In this document: positions 52,291 to 60,964 of the stretch, piece by piece | How positions within the stretch are numbered: the first letter of the stretch is position 1 | How the letters are laid out: the number at the start of each line of letters is the position of its first letter | Assembly: GCA_964540105.1 (NCBI GenBank) | Contig: CAZILL010000002.1 | Location: forward strand, 124,001 to 188,000 | DNA: 64,000 bases | Direction: 5' to 3' | From: DATKJY01 sp964540105 | GTDB lineage: Bacteria > Zixibacteria > MSB-5A5 > GN15 > FEB-12 | Made by a program: the position numbers and the translations under genes | Notes under the pieces: model-generated | What the model saw: only the letters and a program-made list of their open reading frames with translations | Database searches by the model: none | What the model was told of the DNA's origin: nothing

Positions 52291-52873
52291 CGCTCAGATA
52301 CGCCTCTCCCAGCGGACGCTGAAGCACCCGGCGTATTTCTACAATCGTGTTCTTGAATTTCGAGACCGGTGTCCCCTGAACATCAGTGCGAACATCAAGA
52401 ATGAGATCGTCACCCCACAGAAGCTGAAACCGCTCCGGCATTTCACGCTGGAGAAGCTCGGGCTTGAATTTTGTCACCTCGCTCACAATCGCCAGGATCG
52501 AGTCCGGGGTACGAGATTTCGACGCAAAGAGATGTTTCTCTGAAAGTGGCCGCACGATCCGATTCTCTTTCCCACGGAAAAGCCGCGCGAATTCGTGCAG
52601 TTCGTCGGATGTCTCCTGTTCCATGACGAGCGGATAGTTCCAAACCACCGCTCCTTTGAGCATCAGCTGTAGCTCCTTGTGTGCGAGGTTGACCATCAGA
52701 TACACTTTGTCCGACTCCGATAGTTTTGCCTCGGCATGGACTACGAGAAGATCGGTCTGAAGCGTTGCGGCGGCGTCAGCAGCGGACTTTGAGTCGTCGC
52801 CGCATCCGTTCACACAGCAACAACTCGCCATGAGAGCGAGCGCGAAGACTGTGAAGGTGATCCCCTCTCGCAT
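52211..52873 (-). CDS. lipoprotein resembling an inactive L,D-transpeptidase
   Basis: This 220-residue protein has a lipoprotein signal (FTVFALALMASC, cleavage before a Cys cluster). The body starts KVYLMVNLAHKELQL, like the first strands of a YkuD domain, and ends with ALSLYRVAQPGLPTILVE, like the last strands. The catalytic HGC/SHGC motif is missing; its place is taken by LSVKMDP. Function is unknown; its position as last gene after two active L,D-transpeptidases suggests a partner or regulator. I chose ATG 52873 (AGG nine bases upstream), because the 30-codon extension overlaps the upstream gene. It overlaps a convergent gene by 80 bases. Confidence 0.7.
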   Translation of the reverse strand: MREGITFTVFALALMASCCCVNGCGDDSKSAADAAATLQTDLLVVHAEAKLSESDKVYLMVNLAHKELQLMLKGAVVWNYPLVMEQETSDELHEFARLFRGKENRIVRPLSEKHLFASKSRTPDSILAIVSEVTKFKPELLQREMPERFQLLWGDDLILDVRTDVQGTPVSKFKNTIVEIRRVLQRPLGEAYLSVKMDPVRALSLYRVAQPGLPTILVEP

Positions 52874-52884
52874 ACTGTTGCCTG

Positions 52885-53643
52885 TCAGAAAATATAGATT
52901 GGCGTCCCGATCGGACACCGCTTGTAGATCACCGCGAGGTCGTCGGTCCCGACCCGCACGCACCCGTGAGTAACGTTCATCCCGAGCAGTCGTTCATAGA
53001 TCGTGCCGTGAATGTAGAACCCGTCGCCGAACCCAAGGGCGTAGTCCCCCATAACATTCGGATCGAGTCGATCCGATTCGTTCTTGGGGATCTCCTCATT
53101 CTCTTCGATGAAAGCCCAGTCCGGCTTTCGCCACCACGGTTCGGTTATCTTGTTTTCGATCTTGAATACGCCGCGGGGCGTGTTGAAAATCCAATGGCGG
53201 CCGGTTACACTGTCGATAAGATCACCGCCCGAACCGGTTGAGCAGGTTGCTTCCAGCATGATCGAATCCTCCGTCCGCAGAAATATCTTATTCGCGTTGC
53301 AGTCGATCACAACGTATGGTCCCTTCGGTGTGGCCTTCCCCAATTGCTTTCGGGCTCTCAGAATTTCCTTCTGGGCCGCCTTGAACTCCGATGGAAGCGC
53401 GCTCAGCAGGGTATCGCCGCTCTTGACGATAGACGTCTTTTGGCGTTCAGACTTCCTGCGCCCTTTGCCGGGTTCTTTCTGAGTTTTGGACTGCACATCC
53501 CCCTGTGTCGCGGTGCTGGTGTCTTTGGACGGAGTTGTTGCGGAGGAGGTCGAGCGTTCCGTCGAGGTCAGCTTAAGAAAGGAGAACATGCTTACCAACA
53601 GAACCGCCAGGAATACCGACGTCCACAGAACGAGCTTTCTCAT
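52885..53643 (-). CDS. membrane-anchored L,D-transpeptidase (YkuD)
   Basis: The 252-residue protein makes 3-3 peptide cross-links in peptidoglycan or attaches proteins to it. It has an N-terminal span (about 5-24, LWTSVFLAVLLVSMFSFL), a Ser/Thr- and Lys-rich linker, and a YkuD domain (about 115-252). The active-site motifs are FYIHGT and THGCVRV, with the nucleophile near Cys228. ATG 53643 overlaps the stop of the upstream transpeptidase gene by four bases (ATGA), which decides the start. It is the third gene of a four-gene envelope operon. Confidence 0.92.
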   Translation of the reverse strand: MRKLVLWTSVFLAVLLVSMFSFLKLTSTERSTSSATTPSKDTSTATQGDVQSKTQKEPGKGRRKSERQKTSIVKSGDTLLSALPSEFKAAQKEILRARKQLGKATPKGPYVVIDCNANKIFLRTEDSIMLEATCSTGSGGDLIDSVTGRHWIFNTPRGVFKIENKITEPWWRKPDWAFIEENEEIPKNESDRLDPNVMGDYALGFGDGFYIHGTIYERLLGMNVTHGCVRVGTDDLAVIYKRCPIGTPIYIF

Positions 53644-54821
53644 GGCCACTGATCCGACTTTCGCACGATCGTCACCGGCGTACCTACCGTCACGAACTGC
53701 ATAAGATGATCCATATCTTTGTTGGTCAGCGCCACGCACCCTTCCGTCCAGTCTTTGCCCCGCCCCCCTTCGCCGTGGATCTCGATCAATCCGCCCACGC
53801 GCGCTCTCTTTGAGATCATGCCCTTGTCCTTATTGTCGCGAAACCGCTTTTCGTCCTGCTCGTTGGGGAAATTGATCAGAAGTGCCTTATAGTATCGGCT
53901 CCCACGATGGCGGGCCACAGTGACGCGGTAGCGCCCTTCTGGTGTAGCCCCGTCGCCAGAAAACAGCTTTTGGCTCGCTGAATTATACCCCAGCTCTGAC
54001 GAGTAGGCCTTAATCACCTTGCCGCCCTTCAGCAAGTAGGACTTATGATCGGCCTTATCTACGATGATCGCGTAGGCGTTGGTAGTACGGGATTCTTCCA
54101 CAGTCTCGACAACCCATCGTCGCCACATCCTGAGCTTGTCTACCTCATCGTTATCATACTTTGTCATCGCGGCTCCCAGCTTGGTTAGCCAGGTGTGTCC
54201 GAGTGCAAAAGACTGGCGCGCTTCGTCGTATTCCGATTGTCCCAGGAGTTTGTCACCTGTTGAGAGGGCCAATTCGGCCGAGCTCCAGTACCTCTTCACG
54301 TTCAGTTTGGCCAGCGATCCGTTAAGCGCGTCCTGCCATGACTCCAGCTCCGCTTTCAGTTCCGATCGATCCGATAAGGCCATTTCGCTGAGGTTGCCGA
54401 TCATCTCCCGAGCTTTGCGAGCGGCATCCTGGGCTGTCTGGATGGCCGTCAGTAGAATCGAATCCGCGACGGCATAGTTGCGAAACGGCGCCAGGCGGCC
54501 ATTTTGTCTGGCGATCTCCAGCCAGCCCTCCTGAACCTGGCCTTCCGCGCTTCGAAGAAGGGTCTCGGAATAGCGCAACGCGCCTACCTTCGACGCGCTC
54601 TCGAGGGCGTTTCTGGCGTCGGACAAAAGTGACATTGGCGGCAGCGGCGGATACAGGAACAACAAAAGCCCAACTGCCGCTATTGCCAGCAGGCATGAGC
54701 CGATAATAATCGTTCGTAGTCGCACGCGGGGGGATCGTCGATGGGAGGGGAGTCGGTATTTATCAGAGTGGGGGTCGCTTTTGACGGCTGACCCCCACGG
54801 TAACAATCGGGAACCGATCAT
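53640..54821 (-). CDS. membrane-anchored L,D-transpeptidase with helical stalk
   Basis: This 393-residue protein has a basic N-terminus and one membrane span (about 38-57, TIIIGSCLLAIAAVGLLLFL). A long helical region follows (about 65-240) whose first part (DARNALESASKVGALRYSETLL) resembles the DUF4398-type helix of the upstream lipoprotein. The C-terminal YkuD domain (about 250-385) has IEIHGEGG and WTEGCVALTNKDM, with the nucleophile near Cys362. The helices may reach to the peptidoglycan. It starts six bases after the lipoprotein gene and overlaps the next transpeptidase gene. The ribosome site is weak, so the start is less certain. Confidence 0.9.
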   Translation of the reverse strand: MIGSRLLPWGSAVKSDPHSDKYRLPSHRRSPRVRLRTIIIGSCLLAIAAVGLLLFLYPPLPPMSLLSDARNALESASKVGALRYSETLLRSAEGQVQEGWLEIARQNGRLAPFRNYAVADSILLTAIQTAQDAARKAREMIGNLSEMALSDRSELKAELESWQDALNGSLAKLNVKRYWSSAELALSTGDKLLGQSEYDEARQSFALGHTWLTKLGAAMTKYDNDEVDKLRMWRRWVVETVEESRTTNAYAIIVDKADHKSYLLKGGKVIKAYSSELGYNSASQKLFSGDGATPEGRYRVTVARHRGSRYYKALLINFPNEQDEKRFRDNKDKGMISKRARVGGLIEIHGEGGRGKDWTEGCVALTNKDMDHLMQFVTVGTPVTIVRKSDQWP

Positions 54822-54827
54822 CCCGGG

Positions 54828-55430
54828 CTATTTGCCTTTACCGGCCTTCTTGGCGGCAGCGGCAGCGATCTCATCAGTGATACTCTTGGCTTTCGCCATC
54901 ACTGCTTCGAACTTCGTCTTGGCAACTTTATACTTACCACCGCTGAACGTGGCTTCGGCGTCGGCATAGGCCGGAGTCAGTGAAGCCAGATCATTCTTGA
55001 TCAGCTCCAGTTCAGCCTTCGTGTCTTTCCCCTTAGGGGCTTTTTCCAAAGCCGCGGCGGCTTCGTCCATCGAAGTCTTTACTTGGGTCATGAGGGCCAT
55101 GACTTCCTGCTTCACTCTTTCCTTTTCGGTCTCGGCCTCGGCTGCAGCTTTGCTGGCCAAATCTTTGGCGCGAACGAACATTTCTTTCGACTTCGAGTAG
55201 CTGCGGAACAGGGCAAACTTGTTATCCTGCTCGGTCTTGGCCGCATTGGCCGCGTTTAGCGAATCAGTCGCGGTGCGGAAAGATCCGGCAGCATATTCTT
55301 CTGCCTCGGCCACTTTCGCCGCGTTCATGGCTGCAGAGGCAGCCTGCATTTCAGCTTCCGGTGGCTTGCTGCATCCCACAAAAGCCAACAGCATCAGCGC
55401 CAGCAGGACCAGTGAAACACGTTTGTACAT
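54828..55430 (-). CDS. helical lipoprotein of DUF4398-like type
   Basis: The 200-residue protein has a lipoprotein signal (VSLVLLALMLLAFVGC) and an alanine-, lysine- and glutamate-rich helical body. Near the N-terminus AASAAMNAAKVAEAEEYAAGSF resembles the repeat of DUF4398 proteins, which often sit with OmpA or L,D-transpeptidase genes. The rest is likely coiled coil. It may be a periplasmic spacer or peptidoglycan-associated protein. I chose ATG 55430 (AAAGGGA upstream), which opens directly on the signal. It is the first gene of the transpeptidase operon. Confidence 0.78.
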   Translation of the reverse strand: MYKRVSLVLLALMLLAFVGCSKPPEAEMQAASAAMNAAKVAEAEEYAAGSFRTATDSLNAANAAKTEQDNKFALFRSYSKSKEMFVRAKDLASKAAAEAETEKERVKQEVMALMTQVKTSMDEAAAALEKAPKGKDTKAELELIKNDLASLTPAYADAEATFSGGKYKVAKTKFEAVMAKAKSITDEIAAAAAKKAGKGK

Positions 55431-55949
55431 CTCGTTATCCCTTTCTACTTGGGTGTAATTAAGGTTTATTATGGGCGAAAAAAAAAGGACACGCGCAGAA
55501 TCCCAGTCCGCACTCATCCCGTTTTATGATCGATCTATTCTGCCGTCGTATTACCTCAGTCGGGCGATCTTTGTAACCGACTTCATCCTTCTCAATATAG
55601 TTTTCAAACACCATTATCAACGCCGTCAGCATTCGCCGGCAATTGAAGGCGTAAATATGGAACTACTTAACGCAATGTCAACATTTTTTTCAGAAGCCCG
55701 CTTGACACCCAATACCTCGGAGTTGAATGTCACTACCCCCCTCTATAATCATCGTACTTATATGAACGACAATACCATAGGCGTGCTGCTGCGGTTCAGA
55801 GTATGACACAGGTTTCACGTTCTTGATCAGATACGCCAAGTCAATAACACACAACTTCCCCCTCAATTTACCCCGGTTAAGCGTCAAATTGGACTGACCC
55901 GCGACCAAAACAGCCGGCGGATATCTCGATTCTGTCGGAAACTCTGGCC
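55431..55949. other. gene-free AT-richer spacer with one promoter
   Basis: This 519-base stretch has lower GC than its flanks. The longest open frame (about 111 codons on the plus strand) lacks a ribosome site and a recognisable product. It contains the promoter at 55652-55681 for the lipoprotein operon and a run of nine A near 55478. Nothing else is evident. Confidence 0.55.
55652..55681 (-). promoter_or_regulatory. promoter of the lipoprotein/L,D-transpeptidase operon
   Basis: On the minus strand TTGACA (55681-55676) is followed after 18 bases by TATTTA (55657-55652). The predicted leader before the lipoprotein gene is about 215 bases. Confidence 0.5.
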
Positions 55950-56927
55950 CTAAAATCGCTTTGTGTAGATGTGGCAGTACGGCTCCTGACCATTGCGATC
56001 ATAGTAGTTCTGGTGATACTCTTCAGCCTCCCAGAACCGGTTAGCCTTCGCCAGTTGCGTCACGACCTTGTACCCCTTCCCCTTCAGGATGCCGATCAGG
56101 TTTTCGGCGATCTGTCTTTGGGAGTCATCAACATAGAAGATTTCGGAGCGATATTGGTCGCCGACGTCGGGTCCCTGACGATTCAGCTCGGTCGGGTCAT
56201 GGATTTCGAAGAAGAAGCGCGCCAAAGTCTCGAAATTCGTTTTGTTTGGGTCGAACTCGATTTCCACCGTTTCCGCATGACCGGTGTTGTGGGAGCAAAC
56301 CTCCCGATAGGTAGGGTTCGTGGTGTTTCCCCCCATATACCCGGAGCGAACCGACACAACGCCGTCCTCTTTTTCCAGCAGATGTTCCATCCCCCAGAAA
56401 CAACCGCCAGCGAAATATGCTTTTTGAGTGGCAACGACCGCTGAATCGGGCACGAAATTCATCGAGATTGAATTCACGCAGTGCCGGATATTTTTCTCGG
56501 TCAGGCGCTCCCCTTCAAAGAGATGCCCCAGGTGGCCGCCGCACTTGGCGCACGTGATTTCAGTGCGTTCGCCGTCAGCATCGATTGTCCGAACAACCGC
56601 GCCCGGAATTTGATCATCAAAGCTCGGCCAACCGCAGCCTGAATCGAACTTGTCGACCGATCGATACAAGGGCGCGTTGCAACGCCGGCACGTATATGTC
56701 CCCGCCGCGGTATTCTTGTACAGCTTGCCTGTGAACGGCGCTTCGGTTCCCTTGTGGACAAGAACCCGCTCCTCCTCAGGAGTCAACTTGTTGAGTGTCA
56801 CTATCTCCTCCTTCTTACTTTCATTCGACCTGACCATCAGCCCCAGTGCGGCGAACATCAAACCAGCAGTCACAACTCCCCACGCCGCTTTCCGCACGAA
56901 CGATGCTTTCCCCGACACCATATACAT
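55950..56927 (-). CDS. msrBA: methionine sulfoxide reductase MsrB-MsrA fusion, membrane-anchored or exported
   Basis: This protein repairs both R- and S-methionine sulfoxide. After an N-terminal hydrophobic segment (about 14-31, WGVVTAGLMFAALGLMV), residues 45-165 are MsrB, with zinc cysteines in CRRCNAPLY and CAKCGGHLGH and the catalytic Cys in RHCVNSISMNF. Residues 172-325 are MsrA with catalytic GCFWGMEHLLE, and GYMGGNTTNPTYREVC, HAETVEIEFDP and EAEEYHQNYY motifs. The B-A order is the reverse of the better known A-B fusions. The signal suggests a periplasmic role. The start is uncertain: GTG 56969, ATG 56927 or ATG 56921, none with a strong ribosome site. Confidence 0.93.
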   Translation of the reverse strand: MYMVSGKASFVRKAAWGVVTAGLMFAALGLMVRSNESKKEEIVTLNKLTPEEERVLVHKGTEAPFTGKLYKNTAAGTYTCRRCNAPLYRSVDKFDSGCGWPSFDDQIPGAVVRTIDADGERTEITCAKCGGHLGHLFEGERLTEKNIRHCVNSISMNFVPDSAVVATQKAYFAGGCFWGMEHLLEKEDGVVSVRSGYMGGNTTNPTYREVCSHNTGHAETVEIEFDPNKTNFETLARFFFEIHDPTELNRQGPDVGDQYRSEIFYVDDSQRQIAENLIGILKGKGYKVVTQLAKANRFWEAEEYHQNYYDRNGQEPYCHIYTKRF

Positions 56928-57217
56928 ACGCTCAAACTCGAAACAGTTCAATAATTTCACGACCCACACCGGAGTGTTGAAAAACTTCCCTCAACCGCTC
57001 TTCGGGCACATGCACGCCAATCTGCGAAGCCTTATCGCTCTCTACTTAAGACTATTAACGAAATTTGTAATTCATTGTGCCTCGATTTTGGCAAAATGTC
57101 TTATGATATGTGGAGAATTCGTGCCCGCGAATCCGGGAGTTCGAGGATCTGATTGACGATGTCACGTGAGCTAATATCAGCGATAGACGTATCACTTCGC
57201 TGCGAGCTGAGGGTCGT

Positions 57218-58138
57218 ATGATCTGGCCGGACGGAAAGCAGTTTGCGTTTACAGTCTTCGATGACACCGATCTCGCCACAATAGATAATGTACCTCCGGT
57301 TTATGACTTCCTTCGCGATCTCGGGTTTCGTACGACCAAGTCGGTCTGGCCAATTCGGGGTCGGGAAGTCGGCGCGATCGACGGCTCGACGTGCGAAGAC
57401 ACGGAATACCTGAACTGGTTGCGCCGGTTGGGCGACTCAGGTTTTGAGATCGGCTATCACATGGCCTCCAACACCAGCTCACCTCGCGAGGAGACCGTTC
57501 ACGGACTTGAGCGCTTTAGGGAACTATTCGGCGAAAATCCAGCCGTAATGGCCAATCATTCTCGAAACCGCGAGAATATGTATTGGGGATCAAACCGCCT
57601 GAGCGGCATCAACCGCGTACTCTACAACATGGTCACCGCCTATCGGTACGTGCAGGCAAGTCGCGGCCATATTGAAGGGGATCCGCATTTCTGGGGAGAT
57701 CACTGCAAAGAGAAAATCAAGTACTGCCGAAGCTTCGTCTTTCCCGAGATCAATGCCCTCAAGCTCTGTCCGACACTCCCATACCATGATCCCGATCGCC
57801 CGTTTGTCAACTATTGGTTCCCGTCGTGTGAAGGCCCGACCGTAGAGTCGTTCGTGGAACGGATCAGTGAAAAGAATCAGGATCGGCTTGAAGCTGAGTA
57901 TGGCGCGTGCATCATGTACACCCACTTCGCCTGTGGCTTTTACAGGAGCGGGCACCTCGATCCCCGATTTCGTTCTCTCATGCAGCGCCTGAGTCGCATG
58001 AATGGGTGGTTTGTGCCGGTTTCGACTCTGCTTGACTACCTCCTGTCTCAACAGAGAGAACATACGCTCACGGTCTCGGCGCGCTCCCGTCTTGAGCGCC
58101 AATGGCTCTGGTTGAAATTGAGAAAGGGGACAAGCTGA
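57218..58138 (+). CDS. polysaccharide deacetylase-like (NodB fold) protein
   Basis: This 306-residue cytosolic protein resembles the NodB/carbohydrate esterase 4 superfamily. Motif 1 is FTVFDDTD near residue 13, with two aspartates. A region with GFEIGYHMASNTSSPREE near residue 76 corresponds to motif 2, and MANHSRNREN gives a second metal-site His. There is no signal peptide. Homologues of this type often sit in surface-glycan clusters, but no glycosyltransferase is adjacent. A TGAGGG ribosome site lies just before the ATG. Substrate and activity are not established. Confidence 0.75.
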   Translation: MIWPDGKQFAFTVFDDTDLATIDNVPPVYDFLRDLGFRTTKSVWPIRGREVGAIDGSTCEDTEYLNWLRRLGDSGFEIGYHMASNTSSPREETVHGLERFRELFGENPAVMANHSRNRENMYWGSNRLSGINRVLYNMVTAYRYVQASRGHIEGDPHFWGDHCKEKIKYCRSFVFPEINALKLCPTLPYHDPDRPFVNYWFPSCEGPTVESFVERISEKNQDRLEAEYGACIMYTHFACGFYRSGHLDPRFRSLMQRLSRMNGWFVPVSTLLDYLLSQQREHTLTVSARSRLERQWLWLKLRKGTS

Positions 58139-58171
58139 CCGCGAACATCCCCCTCATGGCATCTTTGTCAG

Positions 58172-58200
58172 TTGTCTTGTTTCCTTGTCGTGGATACATT
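58172..58200 (+). promoter_or_regulatory. candidate promoter for the small outer-membrane protein gene
   Basis: TTGTCT (58172-58177), a 17-base spacer and TACATT (58195-58200) lie 39 bases before the ATG. Both hexamers match at four of six positions. Confidence 0.4.
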
Positions 58201-58238
58201 ACTGCGATATTCAAACGCTTCTCAGAGAGGAATAACCA

Positions 58239-59063
58239 ATGCGCCCTCACGTGATAGGCCTCTGCGTGCTTCTCGCGTCTGTGAGCGTCTTTGCTGATGT
58301 ACCCGATAGTCTGCTGCCAGAGAAGCCAAAGCCTGAAGAACCGTTTACCTGGCGTCTTACCGCTGCCGCCCAGATCGAGTGGTGGATACTCCGCCACGAG
58401 GTGTTCTACCATTCGTATTATTTTTCCTGGTCAACGGATTATCCAAGCGAGACTTTTCACCCGGATGCCCACTGGATGGTGCGCCCGGAATTGCTGGTGA
58501 AATACCGTCAATTCTCATGCCGTGTGCTTGGTTCTTTCAGCGCCCAGGCTAATCTGAAGGAGAAGGTTGAAGGCTATCCGGAGGAGCCGGCGACCGTTGG
58601 ATTTGTCAGCAAGGGACGATGGTACAGCGGCGCGATAGAGTTCGGCTATGGGGGCAACACCCTCACCGGATATTTGGGATATCGATACTGGAAAATCAGC
58701 ATCGATCCGTGGCCGGACACGAGTCTGTATTCATACAGTGTTGGCGACGCGGTAGTCGGAATGCGTCTGCATAGCGCCAGGCAGTTCGGCAAAGAAGGGT
58801 TCCTGGCCAACATGAACATGTATATGGGCTTGAGGCCGCTCGTCAACATTTACAGTCGCGAGAGGCTTTACACCCAGCCTCTCACTGCAGGGATGAGCCT
58901 TGACTTAGGCTGGCAGCCAGGGCGTTTTCCGATCGGCATAACGGTCGGATATGGACTCGAAATGTTTGCAAAGTACCTTCCCGCGCTGTCGCGCAATGAG
59001 CACTGGCACCATCTGTCAAGCTACGTTCACGGGGCGTACATCACGTTCTCGTGGACACAGTAG
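58239..59063 (+). CDS. probable outer-membrane beta-barrel protein, unknown family
   Basis: The 274-residue protein has a signal peptide (1-19, VIGLCVLLASVSVFA) and then alternating amphipathic strands rich in Tyr, Trp and Gly, for example GAIEFGYGGNTLTGYLGYRYW. It ends AYITFSWTQ. This suggests a small 10- to 12-strand outer-membrane barrel. No family was recognised. An AGAGAGGAATAACC ribosome region precedes the ATG. It follows the deacetylase-like gene by 100 bases but has its own likely promoter. Confidence 0.72.
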   Translation: MRPHVIGLCVLLASVSVFADVPDSLLPEKPKPEEPFTWRLTAAAQIEWWILRHEVFYHSYYFSWSTDYPSETFHPDAHWMVRPELLVKYRQFSCRVLGSFSAQANLKEKVEGYPEEPATVGFVSKGRWYSGAIEFGYGGNTLTGYLGYRYWKISIDPWPDTSLYSYSVGDAVVGMRLHSARQFGKEGFLANMNMYMGLRPLVNIYSRERLYTQPLTAGMSLDLGWQPGRFPIGITVGYGLEMFAKYLPALSRNEHWHHLSSYVHGAYITFSWTQ

Positions 59064-59199
59064 CGAGCGCCAAGTCTCCCCACGGTAGTACGATCACATC
59101 ACATTCGCTTCGCAAGCATCTCGAAGTCAGCGTGGCCCAGGAACCGTCAAACTGAACCGCGTGTTTACGTGGGAAACCGCTCATAAAGGAGAAGTCCTG

Positions 59200-59637
59200 A
59201 TGAAAGTCAAACCAATTCCCGACGGCTATCACAGTATCACTCCCTACTTGCCCGTTCAAGGAGCCGCCAGCCTCATTTCGTTTCTTCAGTCTGCATTTGA
59301 TGCCAAGAACGTGGAACGAATTGAGCGCCCCGACGGCACTATCGGCCATGCCGAAGTCCGCATCGGCGATTCAATTGTCATGCTCTGTGACACGATGAAC
59401 GAGATGAAACCAATGCCGGCGACGATCTATCTCTATGTGAACGACGCCGACAATACCTACGAGCGCGCGGTCAAGGCAGGTGCTGTGTCTCGCACGGCGC
59501 CAACGACGCAGTTCTACGGAGACCGGGTGAGTTGTGTCACTGACCCAAGCGGGAATAATTGGTGGATTGCCAGCCGCGTGGAGAATGTCTCGGCTGATGA
59601 ATTGAAGCGGCGTGCCCAGGAAGCGATGTCGAAATAG
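59200..59637 (+). CDS. VOC (glyoxalase/PhnB-like) family protein
   Basis: This 145-residue protein is of the vicinal oxygen chelate superfamily, closest to the PhnB/YP_ bleomycin-resistance-like group. Typical elements are GYHSITPYLPVQGAASLISFL near the N-terminus, HAEVRIGDSIVMLCD in the middle, IYLYVNDADNTYERAVKAGA and the final YGDRVSCVTDPSGNNWWIA. No substrate can be given. I chose ATG 59200 because AAAGGAG lies eight bases upstream; the 13-codon extension lacks this. It is convergent with clpX. Confidence 0.88.
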   Translation: MKVKPIPDGYHSITPYLPVQGAASLISFLQSAFDAKNVERIERPDGTIGHAEVRIGDSIVMLCDTMNEMKPMPATIYLYVNDADNTYERAVKAGAVSRTAPTTQFYGDRVSCVTDPSGNNWWIASRVENVSADELKRRAQEAMSK

Positions 59638-59660
59638 CCGCGGCACGGCAGGCGAGGAGT

Positions 59661-60944
59661 TTACCCCGCCTTTTTCTTCTCGGCGTGAGTAATAGTGCGG
59701 GGTGGTTTGCTCTCGAGAATCGTCTCAGCGGTAATCAACACTTCGGCAATTTCGGGATGTGACGGGACATCAAACATCACGCCCATCATCGCCTTTTCAA
59801 AGATCGAGCGAAGCGCCCGCGCGCCGGTTTTCTTCTCTTTTGCGACATGCACGGCCGCCTGCAGGGCCTCGGGTTCGAATCGAAGCGCGACCCCCTCGAG
59901 CTCCATCAGTCGGGCATACTGCTTGGTCAGCGCGTTCTTTGGCTCGGTCAGAATATTTAGCATCGCGGCCTCATCCAGCGGTCTCAAGCCCGCGACCACC
60001 GGCAGACGCCCCACGAGTTCCGGAATCAAACCGTATTCGATCAGGTCGGCCGGGATGACATGATCGAGAATCTCGGTCGAAGTATGATCGATATGTTTCT
60101 TTTCCGACTCAAACCCGACGATGCGGCTTCCCAATCGCCGGGCAATGATCTTCTCTAAGCCGTCAAACGCGCCGCCGCAGATGAACAGAATATTGGTAGT
60201 GTCGATCTGCACAAAGGCCTGTTCGGGATGTTTCCGTCCTCCCTTGGGGGGGATGTTCGAGGTCGTCCCTTCAAGAATCTTCAGCAGTCCCTGCTGAACC
60301 CCTTCGCCGGAGACATCGCGTGTGATCGACGGGTTGCCGTCCTTGCGCGAAATCTTGTCGATCTCATCGATGTAGATGATCCCGCGCTCGGTCTTCGAGG
60401 CATTGAAATTGCTCGCCTGGAATAAGCGAACCAGAATGTTCTCGACATCCTCGCCGACATACCCTGCTTCCGTGAGAACAGTCGCATCGGCGATAGTGAA
60501 CGGCACTTTCAGGAATTTCGCGAGCGAGCGCGCGATAAGGGTCTTGCCCGTACCGGTCGGTCCAAGCATCAGGATATTGGATTTCTCGAGATCGACATCG
60601 CGATCGGCGCTCCCCACCGGTCCGTTTACGCGCGACTTGAATTGCCAGTTGATCCGTTTGTAGTGATTGTACACCGCCACTGAGACCGTCCGCTTGGCCT
60701 CTTCCTGGCCGATGACATATTGATCGAGGTAGCCCTTGATATCCGCCGGGCGGGGGAGTTCGCGAATCTCTTCGCTCTGCTCGACATCGGGTGCATTCTG
60801 CAGAAGATCGGCGCACAGCACGACGCATTCGTTGCAAATGAACGATTCGTGCCCGGAGAATAGGCGCTTCACCTGCCCATACGGTTTGCCGCAAAACGAA
60901 CATCGATGCGGCATCGTGGGTGCGTTCCCGCTACTATGTGCCAT
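59661..60944 (-). CDS. clpX: ATP-dependent Clp protease ATP-binding subunit ClpX
   Basis: ClpX unfolds substrates and feeds them to ClpP. The 427-residue protein has the N-terminal zinc domain (CSFCGK at 15-20 and CNECVVLC), Walker A MLGPTGTGKTLIAR, Walker B IIYIDEIDKISRK, a GYVGEDVEN loop (the pore motif) and the RALRSIFE sensor-2 region. The length is typical. It lies 20 bases after clpP in the same operon. Confidence 0.98.
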   Translation of the reverse strand: MAHSSGNAPTMPHRCSFCGKPYGQVKRLFSGHESFICNECVVLCADLLQNAPDVEQSEEIRELPRPADIKGYLDQYVIGQEEAKRTVSVAVYNHYKRINWQFKSRVNGPVGSADRDVDLEKSNILMLGPTGTGKTLIARSLAKFLKVPFTIADATVLTEAGYVGEDVENILVRLFQASNFNASKTERGIIYIDEIDKISRKDGNPSITRDVSGEGVQQGLLKILEGTTSNIPPKGGRKHPEQAFVQIDTTNILFICGGAFDGLEKIIARRLGSRIVGFESEKKHIDHTSTEILDHVIPADLIEYGLIPELVGRLPVVAGLRPLDEAAMLNILTEPKNALTKQYARLMELEGVALRFEPEALQAAVHVAKEKKTGARALRSIFEKAMMGVMFDVPSHPEIAEVLITAETILESKPPRTITHAEKKKAG

Positions 60945-60964
60945 AATCCCCTGCTCTTCCTACC

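Noticed and set aside
55471..55806. 111-codon frame in the spacer upstream of the lipoprotein operon
   Set aside because: It starts in an A-rich run without a ribosome site, composition is unlike coding sequence, and the operon promoter on the other strand lies inside it.
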